Positions 43,654 to 52,465 of a stretch of DNA of 64,000 nucleotides are shown piece after piece; the stretch's first letter is position 1, and every line of letters begins with the position of its first letter. The notes under the pieces were generated by a model. The model worked only from the letters and a program-made list of their open reading frames with translations. It was not told the origin of the DNA and ran no database searches. The stretch is taken from assembly GCA_048499455.1 (NCBI GenBank), contig JASNZV010000007.1, positions 62,001-126,000 on the forward strand, written 5' to 3'. Position numbers and translations under genes: made by a program. This DNA comes from CFX5 sp023384495 (GTDB lineage: Bacteria; Chloroflexota; Anaerolineae; Caldilineales; Caldilineaceae).

Positions 43654-43722
43654 CGTAGGTCACGCTATCAGCGTGACTGTCGCCGGATGAGCAGCGCCGT
43701 CGCCCTGGTAGGGCGACCTACG
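43654..43722. repeat. Compound hairpin repeat with two stem-loops
   Basis: Outer arms CGTAGGTC (43654-43661) and GACCTACG (43715-43722). Two inner stem-loops: GTCACGCT-ATC-AGCGTGAC (43659-43677) and GTCGCCCT-GGT-AGGGCGAC (43699-43717). The two hairpins are diverged copies in opposite orientation. It lies in a 375-bp noncoding region between the divergent dehydratase and epimerase-like genes. Confidence 0.7.
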
Positions 43723-43905
43723 GCTACGCCGCCTCAACGCCGGTTGGTCATTAGCGAAATCATCTGTCAATCTTTTTGAAGCCGGGCAGCTCTGCCCCGC
43801 CGCCCAATGGGTGTTTTCGCCATCTGCGTGAATCGTGTACACTAAGGTCGATGTGCTGCACGGCAGCCCGCGTGATTTTCGCAACAATCACCAACAGGAG
43901 AGACG

Positions 43906-44757
43906 ATGTTTACGCTTGCAAACCAGGAGTTGTCGGTCGCCATTCTCGACCCGACCACCGATCTCGACCGCTGCGGCTCGCGCTATTGCGTGGGCGGCTA
44001 CATCTGGCAGGTGACCGACGCCGCCAAGGGCGAGTTGCTCAGCGGGCCGGAATACCCCAACCCGCGGCCCAATCTCTTTGACGGGCAGGGCGCGCCCGAC
44101 CATTTTGTAACCGTCTATGGCGCGGATGCGCCGGTCGGCGGTGAGGTGCGTGCGATTGGCGTCGGTCGTGTGCGACGCACCAGCCCCATCGAACCCTTCT
44201 CGGTTCGTCACAACCCGGAGGTGATTGAATACGCGCCCTGGGCGGTGACGCACACCGAGAACACGATTACGATGCAGACGATGGACCATTGTACCGATTG
44301 GGGCTACCGGCTGACACGTACGGTCTCGCTCAACGGGCGCACGGTGGACTCGCACACCGCCATCGAAAACCAGGGGCAGGCGCCATTGCCCGTTCGCTGG
44401 TATGCCCACCCCTTCTTCCCGCCCACGGCGGATCGTGTCTATTGCCGGATCACACCGCCCGTTTCGTTCGGCGAAAATCCGACCTACTTCTTGAATGACG
44501 AGCAATTTATCTGCAAGAAGCCCGACCACAACGACGTACCCAAGTGGTTTCTCGCGCTCGACTATGTGCGTGAGGGCGACTCGATGACCTTTGTCCAGCG
44601 CCACCCGCTGGTGAGCGAGGTGGTCGCGGTGACCGACTTTATGCCCGACTGGCTGCCCATCTGGAGCAACACGCGCACCTTTTCGTTCGAGCCTTACGTG
44701 ATCCGCGAGCTGGCGCCGGGTGAGTCGGCGGCGTGGAATATTGCGTACCGGTTTTGA
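43906..44757 (+). CDS. Aldose-1-epimerase-like protein
   Basis: 283 residues, with AGGAG seven bases upstream of the ATG. The sequence is beta-rich with SRYCVGGYIWQVTDA, an internal VSLNGRTVDSHTAIENQGQAPLPVRWYAHPFFPP (the galactose mutarotase-type region with an active-site His), and an ending FEPYVIRELAPGESAAWNIAYRF. This is the layout of the carbohydrate-binding galactose mutarotase superfamily. It would interconvert anomers of a sugar or only bind it. Its position among sugar enzymes fits. Confidence 0.75.
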   Translation: MFTLANQELSVAILDPTTDLDRCGSRYCVGGYIWQVTDAAKGELLSGPEYPNPRPNLFDGQGAPDHFVTVYGADAPVGGEVRAIGVGRVRRTSPIEPFSVRHNPEVIEYAPWAVTHTENTITMQTMDHCTDWGYRLTRTVSLNGRTVDSHTAIENQGQAPLPVRWYAHPFFPPTADRVYCRITPPVSFGENPTYFLNDEQFICKKPDHNDVPKWFLALDYVREGDSMTFVQRHPLVSEVVAVTDFMPDWLPIWSNTRTFSFEPYVIRELAPGESAAWNIAYRF

Positions 44758-44763
44758 ACGATT

Positions 44764-44790
44764 GGGGATTGGGGAGATCCGCCAATCCCC
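44764..44790 (+). terminator. Hairpin after the aldose-epimerase-like gene
   Basis: Perfect 9-bp arms GGGGATTGG (44764-44772) and CCAATCCCC (44782-44790) start seven bases after the stop codon. Only two T residues follow, so termination is plausible but not certain. Confidence 0.5.
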
Positions 44791-44824
44791 TTACGCAGAC
44801 ACACCTGTCAACGGATTCTGGGAG

Positions 44825-44908
44825 CGGATTGAACGGATTCCAACCAGCGCACCTGCTCCGCTTGGTTCGAACAGGGGACGGATTCGGCGCCCTCAACCGT
44901 TCAATCCG
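44825..44908. repeat. 12-bp inverted repeat in the gap before the amidase gene
   Basis: CGGATTGAACGG (44825-44836) and CCGTTCAATCCG (44897-44908) are perfect inverted arms separated by 60 bases, between the convergent epimerase-like and amidase genes. Confidence 0.65.
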
Positions 44909-44962
44909 TTCCAAACATCCGCTGACAGCTTGTCACTACCACCTCCTGCGTAAGGTGAGCAC

Positions 44963-46378
44963 CTAATCCGCCATACTCGGCCTACGCTTCCAGACCTCCG
45001 TTGCCTGCTCGAAGGCGTAGGCCAGTTGCAGCACGCCCAACTCGTCCTGGTGGCGCCCCACGATCTGCATGCCCACCGGCAGCCCTTCGGGCGTAAAGCC
45101 GCAGGGAACCGAGATGGCGGGCAGCCCGGTGGCGGTGATGAAATAGCACGACTGCATCCAGTCGATATAGGTGTTCATGGCCACGCCGTCGATCTCGGTG
45201 ATATATTCGGTGGTCACGTCGAAGGGCGGGACCTGGCTAACGGGCAGGATCAGGAACTCGTACCGCTCCAGAAATTCGCGCACACGGTGATAAAGCTGCG
45301 TGCGTTTGACCTCGGCCTGGCCCAGCTGTGGGCCGGTCAGCTTGAGCCCCTCCTCCACGTTCCAGATCACTGTCTCCTTAACCTGGCCGCGGTGTTGCTT
45401 GACCAGTTCCCCAAACGAGACGGCAAAGGACCAGGCGCGCCAGACCTTGAAGACCTCGTCGGCGTCTCGGAAGTCGGGTTCGGCCTCTTCGACCGCGCAG
45501 CCCAAGTTGGCAAAAATCGGGCGTTGGCTCTCCAACACGGCGGTGACGCGCGGGTCAACCGGGAAGCTGTTGAGGTTGCGGCTCCACGCGATACGCACGC
45601 CGCGCAAGTCACGGTGTAGCGGCTGGCGGAAGATCGCGCCGGGCTCGGCCACGGCAATTGGCGCGCGGCGGTCTGGCCCGGCAATGACGCTGAGCATGAG
45701 CGCCACATCTTCGACCGTGCGCGCCATGGGGCCGGGCACTGACCAGGGCGCCCACGCCGTGAGTTTGGGCCAGGCCGGCACGCGGCCCGGCGCTGTGCGA
45801 AAGCCGACCACGTTGCAGAAATTGGCCGGGTTGCGCAGCGACCCGCCCATGTCCGAGCCGTCGGCCAGCGGCTGCATACCACAGGCCAGCGCCACCGCCG
45901 CGCCGCCGCTGCTGCCGCCGCACGTCTTGGTGGTGTCGTAGGGGTTGAGGGTTGCGCCAAAGATCGGGTTGAAGGTCTGCGAACCGGCGCCGAATTCGGG
46001 GACGTTGGTCTTGCCGATGGTGATCGCGCCGGCCCCTTTCAGCCGCTCGATGATCAGGTCATCCTGGTCGGGCACGAAATCCTTGAAGAGGGGCGACCCT
46101 TGCGTAGTGCGGATGCCCTTGGTCATCGCCAGGTCTTTGTGGGCAATGGGCAGCCCGTGGAGCGGGCCGACATCCTCGCCGCGCGCCAGTGCTTCGTCGG
46201 CGGCTGCGGCCTGCGCCATCAGTTCCTCTTCGGGCAGCAGCGTGATGATGGCGTTGACCTTTGGGTTGACCCGCTCGATCTGGGCCAGGTGCGCGGCCAT
46301 CGCGTCGCGGGCCGAGAGTTCCCTGTTGCGGATACGGCGGGCTAGCTCGGTGGCGGGCAGAAAGCAGAGATCGGACAT
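44963..46378 (-). CDS. Amidase (amidase signature family, GatA-like)
   Basis: 471 residues. The Ser-cisSer-Lys triad is visible: Lys in PIAHKDLAM (about residue 80), and the Gly/Ser-rich signature CGGSSGGAAVALACGMQPLADGSDMGGSLRNPA (about 155-187) with the two serines. The C-terminal part YFITATGLPAISVPCGFTPEGLPVGMQIVGRH is conserved. It hydrolyses an amide; GatA of the Glu-tRNA amidotransferase is related but would sit with gatB/gatC, which are absent. GAGGAAG precedes the ATG. It is the most upstream of neither operon clearly; the 2-hydroxyacid dehydrogenase gene lies 40 bases upstream on the same strand. Confidence 0.88.
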   Translation of the reverse strand: MSDLCFLPATELARRIRNRELSARDAMAAHLAQIERVNPKVNAIITLLPEEELMAQAAAADEALARGEDVGPLHGLPIAHKDLAMTKGIRTTQGSPLFKDFVPDQDDLIIERLKGAGAITIGKTNVPEFGAGSQTFNPIFGATLNPYDTTKTCGGSSGGAAVALACGMQPLADGSDMGGSLRNPANFCNVVGFRTAPGRVPAWPKLTAWAPWSVPGPMARTVEDVALMLSVIAGPDRRAPIAVAEPGAIFRQPLHRDLRGVRIAWSRNLNSFPVDPRVTAVLESQRPIFANLGCAVEEAEPDFRDADEVFKVWRAWSFAVSFGELVKQHRGQVKETVIWNVEEGLKLTGPQLGQAEVKRTQLYHRVREFLERYEFLILPVSQVPPFDVTTEYITEIDGVAMNTYIDWMQSCYFITATGLPAISVPCGFTPEGLPVGMQIVGRHQDELGVLQLAYAFEQATEVWKRRPSMAD

Positions 46379-46418
46379 GCGTATGTGCTTCCTCTTTGGA
46401 TCGATCTGAAGATGGACT

Positions 46419-47375
46419 CTACACTACCGCCAACGGCGCTTCACCATTCCACACCCGCTGCAAGTTGGCAAAGATGAACTCGCCGCGGCGGGGCCAGGTA
46501 TCGTAGGTGACGCCGGCAATGTGGGGGGTGAGCAGCACATTGTCGAGTTGGAAGAGTGGGTTGGCCGGGTCGGGCGGCTCTTGCTCCAGCACGTCGAGCG
46601 CGGCGCCGGCGATCTGCCGCTGCTGCAGCGCCGCGATGAGCGCCTGTTCGTCCACCACCGGGCCGCGGCAGGTGTTGACCAGCAGCGCCGTAGGCTTCAT
46701 GCGCGCCAGCGTGCGAGCGTTGATGATGCCGCGCGTCGCCTCGTTGAGCGGCACATGCAGCGATACAATGTCCGACTGCTGCAGCAGTTCGTCCAACTCG
46801 ACGCGGCGCACGCCCAGTTCCTGTTCCACAGCGGGGGGGGCGGGGTAGGGGTCGTAATAGAGCACGACGGCGCCAAACGCCGCGAGCAGCCGCGCCGTGC
46901 GCCGGCCAATCTGCCCCAGCCCGATGAGGCCGGCGGTCTTGCCGTGGATCGTGTAGGTCGTCGCGCCCGAGTCGATGGCCTTCCACCGTTCGTGGCGCAC
47001 GTTGTGGTCCATCTCGCCCATGCGGCGGTAAAAGGCGAGGATGAGCGCCAGCGTGTGTTCGGCCACGTCGATGCTGTTGGCGCCGCCATTGTTGGCCACG
47101 GGGATGCCCAGCTCGCGACAAAGGGCCACGTTGACCCGGTCAAAACCGGCGCTCACCAGTTGGATCAGCTTGAGATTGGCGGCGCTGCGCAACACTGCGT
47201 CGCTGATCACGCCGGGGAAAAGGATCAGAAAATCGGCGTCGCGCACAAGCCCAATCTGCTGTTCATGGGGCAGGTCGATAGGGTGAACGGCCACATCATA
47301 GCCGGCGGGCGCGTGCTGGGTCAGCAGCGCGGCGGTCTCAGTGGCAAGCGAAGTGAGAAAAAGCACGTTGGGCAT
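46419..47375 (-). CDS. D-isomer-specific 2-hydroxyacid dehydrogenase
   Basis: 318 residues. NAD-binding motif: TAGLIGLGQIGRRTARLLAAFG (GxGxxG, about residues 147-168), then YYDPYPAP. Catalytic residues: Arg in NTCRGPVVDEQAL (about 235), Glu in EQEPPDP (about 264) and His in TPHIAGVTYDT (about 284). It reduces 2-oxo acids or oxidises D-2-hydroxy acids such as glycerate or a sugar-derived acid. It directly follows the sugar isomerase-like gene (the stop of that gene is one base from this start). Confidence 0.92.
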   Translation of the reverse strand: MPNVLFLTSLATETAALLTQHAPAGYDVAVHPIDLPHEQQIGLVRDADFLILFPGVISDAVLRSAANLKLIQLVSAGFDRVNVALCRELGIPVANNGGANSIDVAEHTLALILAFYRRMGEMDHNVRHERWKAIDSGATTYTIHGKTAGLIGLGQIGRRTARLLAAFGAVVLYYDPYPAPPAVEQELGVRRVELDELLQQSDIVSLHVPLNEATRGIINARTLARMKPTALLVNTCRGPVVDEQALIAALQQRQIAGAALDVLEQEPPDPANPLFQLDNVLLTPHIAGVTYDTWPRRGEFIFANLQRVWNGEAPLAVV

Positions 47376-48233
47376 TCAAGAAGCTCCGGTTGGGGTTGGG
47401 ATGGTCTGACGCAAGAAATCACGATACAGGATGGTCTCCGACACGTTGTCGCACTCGTTGCAATGCTCCCACTCCTGCCAGACATATTCCAAGCCAAACC
47501 AGCCCTGGTAGTTGTGCGCCCGGGCGACCTCGACCACGCGGCCATAGTCGATGGTGTTGGCGGCGAAGCTGGCCTGCAGCCGGCCTGGCCGTGCGCCGCG
47601 GATATGGAAGTGGCTGGCGTGCGCCACCAGCGATTCGACCTCGGCGTCGGCGATGCCGGCGCGCGTAAAGTGGGTGTAATCGAGCGTCAATGTCAGCCCG
47701 GGGACGCGCCGGATCAGCTCCGCCGCGCTGGCGGGGTCGGGGGCGATGGAACCGACGTGCGCCTCGACGCCAAAGACGATTCCGGCCTGTTGCGCCTGTT
47801 CGACCCGCCAGGCGAGTTCGTCCACCGTCCTCGCCAGCGAGTCGGCGTGGGTTTCATCGGCAAAGTGGACGCCCGGCAGCGCGGTGACGTGGCGGGCGCC
47901 GGTTGCGTTGGCGTATTCCAACGTGCGGACGAACCAATCGCGCGCTTTGGCGCGGCGTTCGGCATCGGGCTGATTCACCGCATAGGCAGTGAAGTCCGGG
48001 TCCATCTGCAAAAAGATGTCAGCGGCTTGTAGCCCCAGATCATCCAGTTGGGTCTTGAGGCGCCGGGCCGCGCCGGGCAAGTCGGCAAACTCGCACGACG
48101 GCCACAGGTGCGAACGCTGCTCAAAGAGGCCAACGTCCACCCCTTGCAGGTCGAGCATGGCGATCAGTTGCAACACCTTGTCATGGGGCAGCAGCGGAAA
48201 GGTGAAGTCGGCGCAGGCTAGTCTGAGGGTCAT
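47376..48233 (-). CDS. Sugar phosphate isomerase/epimerase-like TIM-barrel protein
   Basis: 285 residues from the ATG at 48233 (AAGGAG six bases upstream; a longer frame to 48254 is unlikely). It belongs to the AP-endonuclease-2/xylose-isomerase-like barrel family: GVDVGLFEQRSHLWPS, GARHVTALPGVHF, GIVFGVEAHVGSIAPDP (metal Glu), LTLTLDYTHFTRAG (Asp/His) and NYQGWFGLEYVWQEWE (Glu near the end). The expected metal-site residues are kept. It could interconvert keto and aldo sugars or related acids; substrate not known. It lies between pfkA and the 2-hydroxyacid dehydrogenase. Confidence 0.87.
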   Translation of the reverse strand: MTLRLACADFTFPLLPHDKVLQLIAMLDLQGVDVGLFEQRSHLWPSCEFADLPGAARRLKTQLDDLGLQAADIFLQMDPDFTAYAVNQPDAERRAKARDWFVRTLEYANATGARHVTALPGVHFADETHADSLARTVDELAWRVEQAQQAGIVFGVEAHVGSIAPDPASAAELIRRVPGLTLTLDYTHFTRAGIADAEVESLVAHASHFHIRGARPGRLQASFAANTIDYGRVVEVARAHNYQGWFGLEYVWQEWEHCNECDNVSETILYRDFLRQTIPTPTGAS

Positions 48234-48257
48234 GGTTCGCTCCTTGTCGGGCACTTT

Positions 48258-49229
48258 TTAGCGCGCCAGCACGCGCGCCAGTTCAAAGAGACGCAGGTCA
48301 AGCGGCTTGCGACCAGCCACCACCTCGGCCAAGGGGGTGGGGAGCACCTCGCCCTGGCGCTGACCGATCAACACGCCTGCATTCCCAGCCGCCAACTGTT
48401 CGACCGCGGCGGCGGCCAGCCGCGAGGCGAGCAGCCGGTCGAACGCGCCCGGCGCACCCCCCCGCTGCACATGGCCCAGGATCGTCGTACGCAGATCATA
48501 GCCCAGCCGCTGATGGTGCGTCTTGAAATAGCGGGCCAGCCCCTCGGCGTCGTACTGGGCCCCTTCGGCCACGACCACAATCGCGTGCGCCTTGCCTCGT
48601 TCGTAGGCGGTGCGGATTTCGGCGGCCACCGCTTCCGGGTCGGTGGGCGCTTCGGGGATGAGTACGGCCTCGGCGCCGCCGGCGATCCCGGCCATGAGCG
48701 CCAGATAGCCACAGTTGCGCCCCATCACCTCGACCAAGAAGGCTCGCTGGTGCGACGAGGCAGTCACCTTGAGGCGGTCGATGGCCTCGAGCGCGATGTT
48801 GAGCGCCGTGTCCACACCGATGGTGATGTCCGATCCGTAGAGGTCATTGTCGATGGTGGAGGCGACGCCCACCACCGGGAAGTTCATCTGGGAGAGGGCA
48901 TGGGCGCCGCTCTGGGAGCCGTTGCCGCCGATGATCACCAGGCCGCCTATGTTGTGGGCGGCCAGTTGTTCCAGCGCGCGGTGGCGACCGGCCTCAGTAA
49001 TGAATTCTGGGCACCGGGCGCTGCCGAGGATGGTGCCGCCCTGCTGCATGATGCCGCCCACATCGCGCGCGCCCAACGGGGTGAACTCGCCGTCGATCAG
49101 CCCCTGATAGCCGTGACGGACACCCACCACCTCGAGCCCCTTGTCCAGCCCGGTGCGCACCACGGCGCGGATGGCCGCATTCATGCCCGGCGCATCGCCG
49201 CCGCTGGTCAAAACGCCAATTCGCCGCAT
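48258..49229 (-). CDS. pfkA: 6-phosphofructokinase
   Basis: 323 residues from the ATG at 49229 (GGGAGGGA upstream). Motifs: VLTSGGDAPGMNAAIRAV (ATP site), GGNGSQSGA (E. coli GGDGS; Gly at the position that marks ATP rather than pyrophosphate use), STIDNDLYGSDITIGVDTA (catalytic Asp in TIDND), EVMGRNCGYLAL and ILGHVQRGGAPGAFDR. Ser precedes TIDND where ATP enzymes usually have Gly, so donor choice should be tested. It phosphorylates fructose 6-phosphate in glycolysis. A much longer frame to 49364 runs into the Gfo/Idh gene and lacks similarity. Confidence 0.92.
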   Translation of the reverse strand: MRRIGVLTSGGDAPGMNAAIRAVVRTGLDKGLEVVGVRHGYQGLIDGEFTPLGARDVGGIMQQGGTILGSARCPEFITEAGRHRALEQLAAHNIGGLVIIGGNGSQSGAHALSQMNFPVVGVASTIDNDLYGSDITIGVDTALNIALEAIDRLKVTASSHQRAFLVEVMGRNCGYLALMAGIAGGAEAVLIPEAPTDPEAVAAEIRTAYERGKAHAIVVVAEGAQYDAEGLARYFKTHHQRLGYDLRTTILGHVQRGGAPGAFDRLLASRLAAAAVEQLAAGNAGVLIGQRQGEVLPTPLAEVVAGRKPLDLRLFELARVLAR

Positions 49230-49255
49230 GATTCCCTCCCCCCGATTTCTGGACG

Positions 49256-50338
49256 TCAACGCTCGTGTGACGCCAGATAGTGCTTCACCACATCGATGAT
49301 CAGCCCGATGTCGTCGCGCGCCGACTCCACAGGCGTGCGACAGGTTGCGCCGTTGCGGATGCAATCGTAGAAGTGGCGCAGCTCGCGGCTAAACGCGCTC
49401 TCCCAGTCGATGGCCGGCTCCTGCTTGTAGCTAACGCCCTGCTCATCGATGCCCTGCACCACCACCTGCGACAGGATGCCGCGCGCAAAGCCCGTGGGAT
49501 AGCTGACAATGACGCGCTTGTTATCCCCATAGACCTCGATCGATTCCTGAAAGTCCCACAGATCGGGCAAGTCGACCCAGGTGGCCACACAGCGGGCGCC
49601 GTTGGGATATTCCAGATTCATGGTAAAGGCGCGGCCATCAAACCAGATATCGCTGCTGACGATGCGGTTGGGCAGGCCCAACATAGTGCGCATCCCATAG
49701 ATATCGTGGATCATGCTGCCCGACAACATGTAGAATGCCTTTTCCACATAGAGCGGAACATCGCCAATCGCCTCGCGGCGGGCGCGCTCGCGGGCAGCGC
49801 GCGTCTCGGCGATGACACTGGCCGGCAAATCGTTGAAACGGCGCACGTCAAACTGGCGCATGTGGAGGTCGTTGTTGGGGTGCAGATGGTTGACCTGCAC
49901 GAAACGGATGTTGCTCATCCCCTCCACAACCTGCTTGCCATACTCATAGGCCGGGTCGTAGACCTTCATATAGCCCACCTGCCCCACAACCCCGGCGCGT
50001 TGGCGCGCTGCAATGATGGCGTCGACCTCTTGCAGCGAAAAACACATGGGCTTTTCGATAAAGAGGTGTTTGCCGGCTTCAAGCGCCGCCACAGCCACCT
50101 CTGTTTTCGGATCCGATTGGCAGAGCAGCACCGCCTCGACATCGCTGGCCAGCAGATCTCGATAGTCGGTAAAGTGGTTGGGCACATTGAACTTACGGGC
50201 GACAAAGGCCGCCGCCCCGGGCGAGACATCACAGACGGCGGTCACGGTGAAGTGGTCGGGCAGGTCGTGCAGGTTGGGCATGTGATGCACCTGGGCAATC
50301 GCGCCGCAGCCGACGACGCCCATACGAATGGGATCCAT
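49256..50338 (-). CDS. Gfo/Idh/MocA family oxidoreductase
   Basis: 360 residues. Rossmann start: MGVVGCGAIAQVHHMPNLHDLP (GxGxxA). The family signature EKPMCFSLQEVDAI (about residues 94-107) carries the catalytic Lys. A C-terminal beta-sheet domain follows (VSSDIWFDGRAFTMNLEYPNGARCVATWVDLP, FQESIEVYGDNKRVIVSYP). Members oxidise or reduce sugars and inositols with NAD(P). It is divergent from the SDR at 50597, with a palindrome (50371-50397) between them, and lies upstream of pfkA on the same strand. Confidence 0.92.
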   Translation of the reverse strand: MDPIRMGVVGCGAIAQVHHMPNLHDLPDHFTVTAVCDVSPGAAAFVARKFNVPNHFTDYRDLLASDVEAVLLCQSDPKTEVAVAALEAGKHLFIEKPMCFSLQEVDAIIAARQRAGVVGQVGYMKVYDPAYEYGKQVVEGMSNIRFVQVNHLHPNNDLHMRQFDVRRFNDLPASVIAETRAARERARREAIGDVPLYVEKAFYMLSGSMIHDIYGMRTMLGLPNRIVSSDIWFDGRAFTMNLEYPNGARCVATWVDLPDLWDFQESIEVYGDNKRVIVSYPTGFARGILSQVVVQGIDEQGVSYKQEPAIDWESAFSRELRHFYDCIRNGATCRTPVESARDDIGLIIDVVKHYLASHER

Positions 50339-50370
50339 GATTGTTTGTTCCTCAAATGCTTTCTCACGGT

Positions 50371-50397
50371 CTGGCGATCAAAAACGCTGATCGCCAG
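50371..50397. promoter_or_regulatory. 10-bp palindrome in the divergent Gfo/Idh-SDR region
   Basis: CTGGCGATCA (50371-50380) and TGATCGCCAG (50388-50397) are perfect inverted arms with a 7-base spacer. The site is 33 bases upstream of the Gfo/Idh start and about 200 bases from the SDR start. It is well placed for a sugar-responsive repressor, but hairpin or chance are not excluded. Confidence 0.5.
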
Positions 50398-50596
50398 TAC
50401 TTTAACCCATCGCCGGCCTGAATGCAAGGTCGGTTTGGGCCCAAGCAGGGCGGGAAGCGCAACCGCGTTCAGGCTGCTTGCGCACAAATTCGGGTAATGG
50501 TAAAGTAAACGTCGCTCAGCCCACCGGTTCGCACGCGACCCACGCAAATAACAGAACCTGCATCTCCTTCGCATACGCAGATCAAGCGAGGCAACC

Positions 50597-51373
50597 ATGA
50601 ACCTATTGGATCTCAGCGGCCAGACGATTCTCATCACCGGCGGCGCCGGCGCGATTGGGCGGGTGATCGTCAAGACGCTGGCCGACCATGGCGCCACCGT
50701 GGTGGTAAATGACGTGGTTGCACCCGAAGTGGCGACTGCCGCTCTGGCCGAAACCGGCGCAACCGGCGAACGGATCCACTACCTGCCCGGTGACGCCAAT
50801 GACCCCACCGCGCTGGCCGGCCTCTTTGACCAGTTGGCCGCCGGCTTCGGCTTGCCCGATGTGGTCTGCTGTCACGCCGGGATGGTGGATGCGCTGCCCG
50901 TCGACCAATACCCGGCGGAGAAGTTCGATGCGCTGATGCAGGTCAACGTGCGCGCCGCTTTTGTGATGGCGCAGGCCGCGGCGCAACGTTGGATCGCGGC
51001 TGGCCGGCCCGGCCATCTGATCTTCACCACCTCGTGGGTGCAGGATGTGCCCTGGCCGGAAATTACGCCGTACACCGCCAGCAAGGCGGCGCTCAAACAA
51101 CTGGCGCGCGGCTTTGCCCGCGAGCTGGCGCCCAACCGGATCCGCGCCAACGTGGTGGCGCCCGGCATCGTCGCCGTCGGCTTGGCCAAGCAGCAGTGGG
51201 ACACCGACCCCAGCTACCGCGCTCGGGCCGAAAAGGCGATCCCGCTGGGCTATATGCAGCCTCCCGAAACCGTGGCGCATGCTTTTCTCTACCTTTGCTC
51301 ACCCATGGCCGCCTATATGACCGGCTCGGTGCTGTTGGTGGACGGCGGGTGCAGCCTCTACCCAATGGATTAA
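50597..51373 (+). CDS. Short-chain dehydrogenase/reductase
   Basis: 258 residues, classical SDR. Cofactor motif ITGGAGAIGRVIVKTLADHG (TGxxxxIG), the catalytic YTASKAALKQLARGF (YxxxK, about residues 157-161) and a preceding Ser in FTTSWVQDV. The C-terminal YMTGSVLLVDGG is standard. It interconverts an alcohol and a ketone with NAD(P). It heads a plus-strand run with an MDR and a second SDR (gaps of 21 and 9 bases), probably one operon. Confidence 0.92.
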   Translation: MNLLDLSGQTILITGGAGAIGRVIVKTLADHGATVVVNDVVAPEVATAALAETGATGERIHYLPGDANDPTALAGLFDQLAAGFGLPDVVCCHAGMVDALPVDQYPAEKFDALMQVNVRAAFVMAQAAAQRWIAAGRPGHLIFTTSWVQDVPWPEITPYTASKAALKQLARGFARELAPNRIRANVVAPGIVAVGLAKQQWDTDPSYRARAEKAIPLGYMQPPETVAHAFLYLCSPMAAYMTGSVLLVDGGCSLYPMD

Positions 51374-51394
51374 ACTAGACCGCGGGAGCATTTC

Positions 51395-52456
51395 ATGAAA
51401 GCAGCGATCTGGCATGCGCGCAACGATATTCGGGTCGAGGATGTCCCGGCGCCCGCCGCGCCCGGGCCGGGCGAGGTGGTCATCAAGGTGGGCGCCTGTG
51501 GCATCTGCGGCACCGACCTGGAGGAATACCGCGCCGGGCCGCTCTTTATCCCGGTGGATGAGCCCAACCCGCTCACCGGGCGGCAGGCGCCGCTGATCCT
51601 CGGCCACGAGTTCGCCGGCGAGGTGGTGGAGGTGGGCAAGGGGGTTACCCAGTTCCGGGTGGGTGACCGGCTTGCGCCGGATGTGCTGCTCTACTGCGGC
51701 GAATGCTACTGGTGCCAGCGCCACCAGGTGACGCTCTGCGACAAGCTGGCCGCGCTGGGGCTGATGGGCGACGGCGGGCTGGCCGAATATTGCCGCCTGC
51801 CGGCCAACATGGCGATCTCCGTCCCCAACGGCCTGCCCGACGACCACGCCGCCATGGCCGAGCCGCTCTCGGTGGCCGTGCGCGCCGTGCGCCGCGGGCG
51901 CATGATGGCGGGCGAGACAGTGGCCGTCTTTGGCGGTGGGACCATTGGCCTCTTCTGCCTTCAAACAGCGCGGGCCGCCGGCGCGGGCGAGGTCTTTGTG
52001 GTCGAGCCGCTGCCGAATCGCCGCGCGCTGGCGAAACAACTGGGCGCCAGCGAGGTGATCGACCCCACGCAGGTCGACCCAGTCGAGGCGCTGCGCAGGC
52101 TCACCCGCGGCGTCGGCCCTGACCTGGTGCTGGAGGCGTCGGGCGCGGCGGTGGTGACGCCGGTGGCCATCCATGCCGCCCGCAAGGCGGGGCGGATCGT
52201 GCTGGTAGGGCTGCCCGTCGCGCCTACCTCGTTCAACTTTTTCGACGTGGTGGCCACCGAAAAGGAGATCATCGGCTCGCTCAGCCATGTCTATGACGAA
52301 GATTACGCCACCGCGGTGCGCTGGCTGGGCGATGGCCGCGTCCTGGCCGAGCCGCTCATCTCGGCGCGCATCCCGCTGGCGCGCCTCATCCCCGACGGGC
52401 TAGACCGGTTCGAGCAGCGCCCGGCGGAGACGTTGAAGATCATTGTGAAGCCATAA
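51395..52456 (+). CDS. Zinc-dependent alcohol dehydrogenase (MDR, sorbitol/threonine type)
   Basis: 353 residues. Catalytic zinc: Cys in GACGICGTDLEEYRAGP (about residue 37-40) and GHEFAGEVVEVGKGVTQFRVGDR (GHE about 68). Structural zinc: CGECYWCQRHQVTLC (four Cys, about 105-119). Rossmann motif VAVFGGGTIGLFCLQTARAAGA. Both zinc sites are complete, unlike the MDR at 22883. It oxidises a secondary alcohol such as a polyol or threonine with NAD. It lies between two SDR genes. Confidence 0.92.
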   Translation: MKAAIWHARNDIRVEDVPAPAAPGPGEVVIKVGACGICGTDLEEYRAGPLFIPVDEPNPLTGRQAPLILGHEFAGEVVEVGKGVTQFRVGDRLAPDVLLYCGECYWCQRHQVTLCDKLAALGLMGDGGLAEYCRLPANMAISVPNGLPDDHAAMAEPLSVAVRAVRRGRMMAGETVAVFGGGTIGLFCLQTARAAGAGEVFVVEPLPNRRALAKQLGASEVIDPTQVDPVEALRRLTRGVGPDLVLEASGAAVVTPVAIHAARKAGRIVLVGLPVAPTSFNFFDVVATEKEIIGSLSHVYDEDYATAVRWLGDGRVLAEPLISARIPLARLIPDGLDRFEQRPAETLKIIVKP

Positions 52457-52465
52457 GAGGAACCA

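Larger units (their letters stand above)
43530..43905. other. 376-bp divergent noncoding region
   Basis: This gap holds the heptamer array (43554-43588) and the compound hairpin (43654-43722). TACACT at 43838-43843 may be a -10 box for the gene at 43906, though no good -35 box is seen. GTGTACAC (43836-43843) is palindromic. No gene is supported here. Confidence 0.5.

Noticed and set aside
44860..44880. GGTTCGAA-like sequence suggesting a tRNA T-arm
   Set aside because: No acceptor stem, anticodon arm or D-arm can be folded around it.
46521..48032. 503-codon plus-strand frame
   Set aside because: It is antisense to the 2-hydroxyacid dehydrogenase and sugar isomerase genes, both of which have complete motifs.
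48258..49364. Long N-terminal extension of pfkA (start at 49364)
   Set aside because: The extra 45 residues do not resemble PfkA and overlap the Gfo/Idh gene; the ATG at 49229 has a strong ribosome binding site.
49280..50497. 405-codon plus-strand frame
   Set aside because: It is antisense to the Gfo/Idh gene and its composition (His/Asp/Val rich) is typical of a shadow frame.
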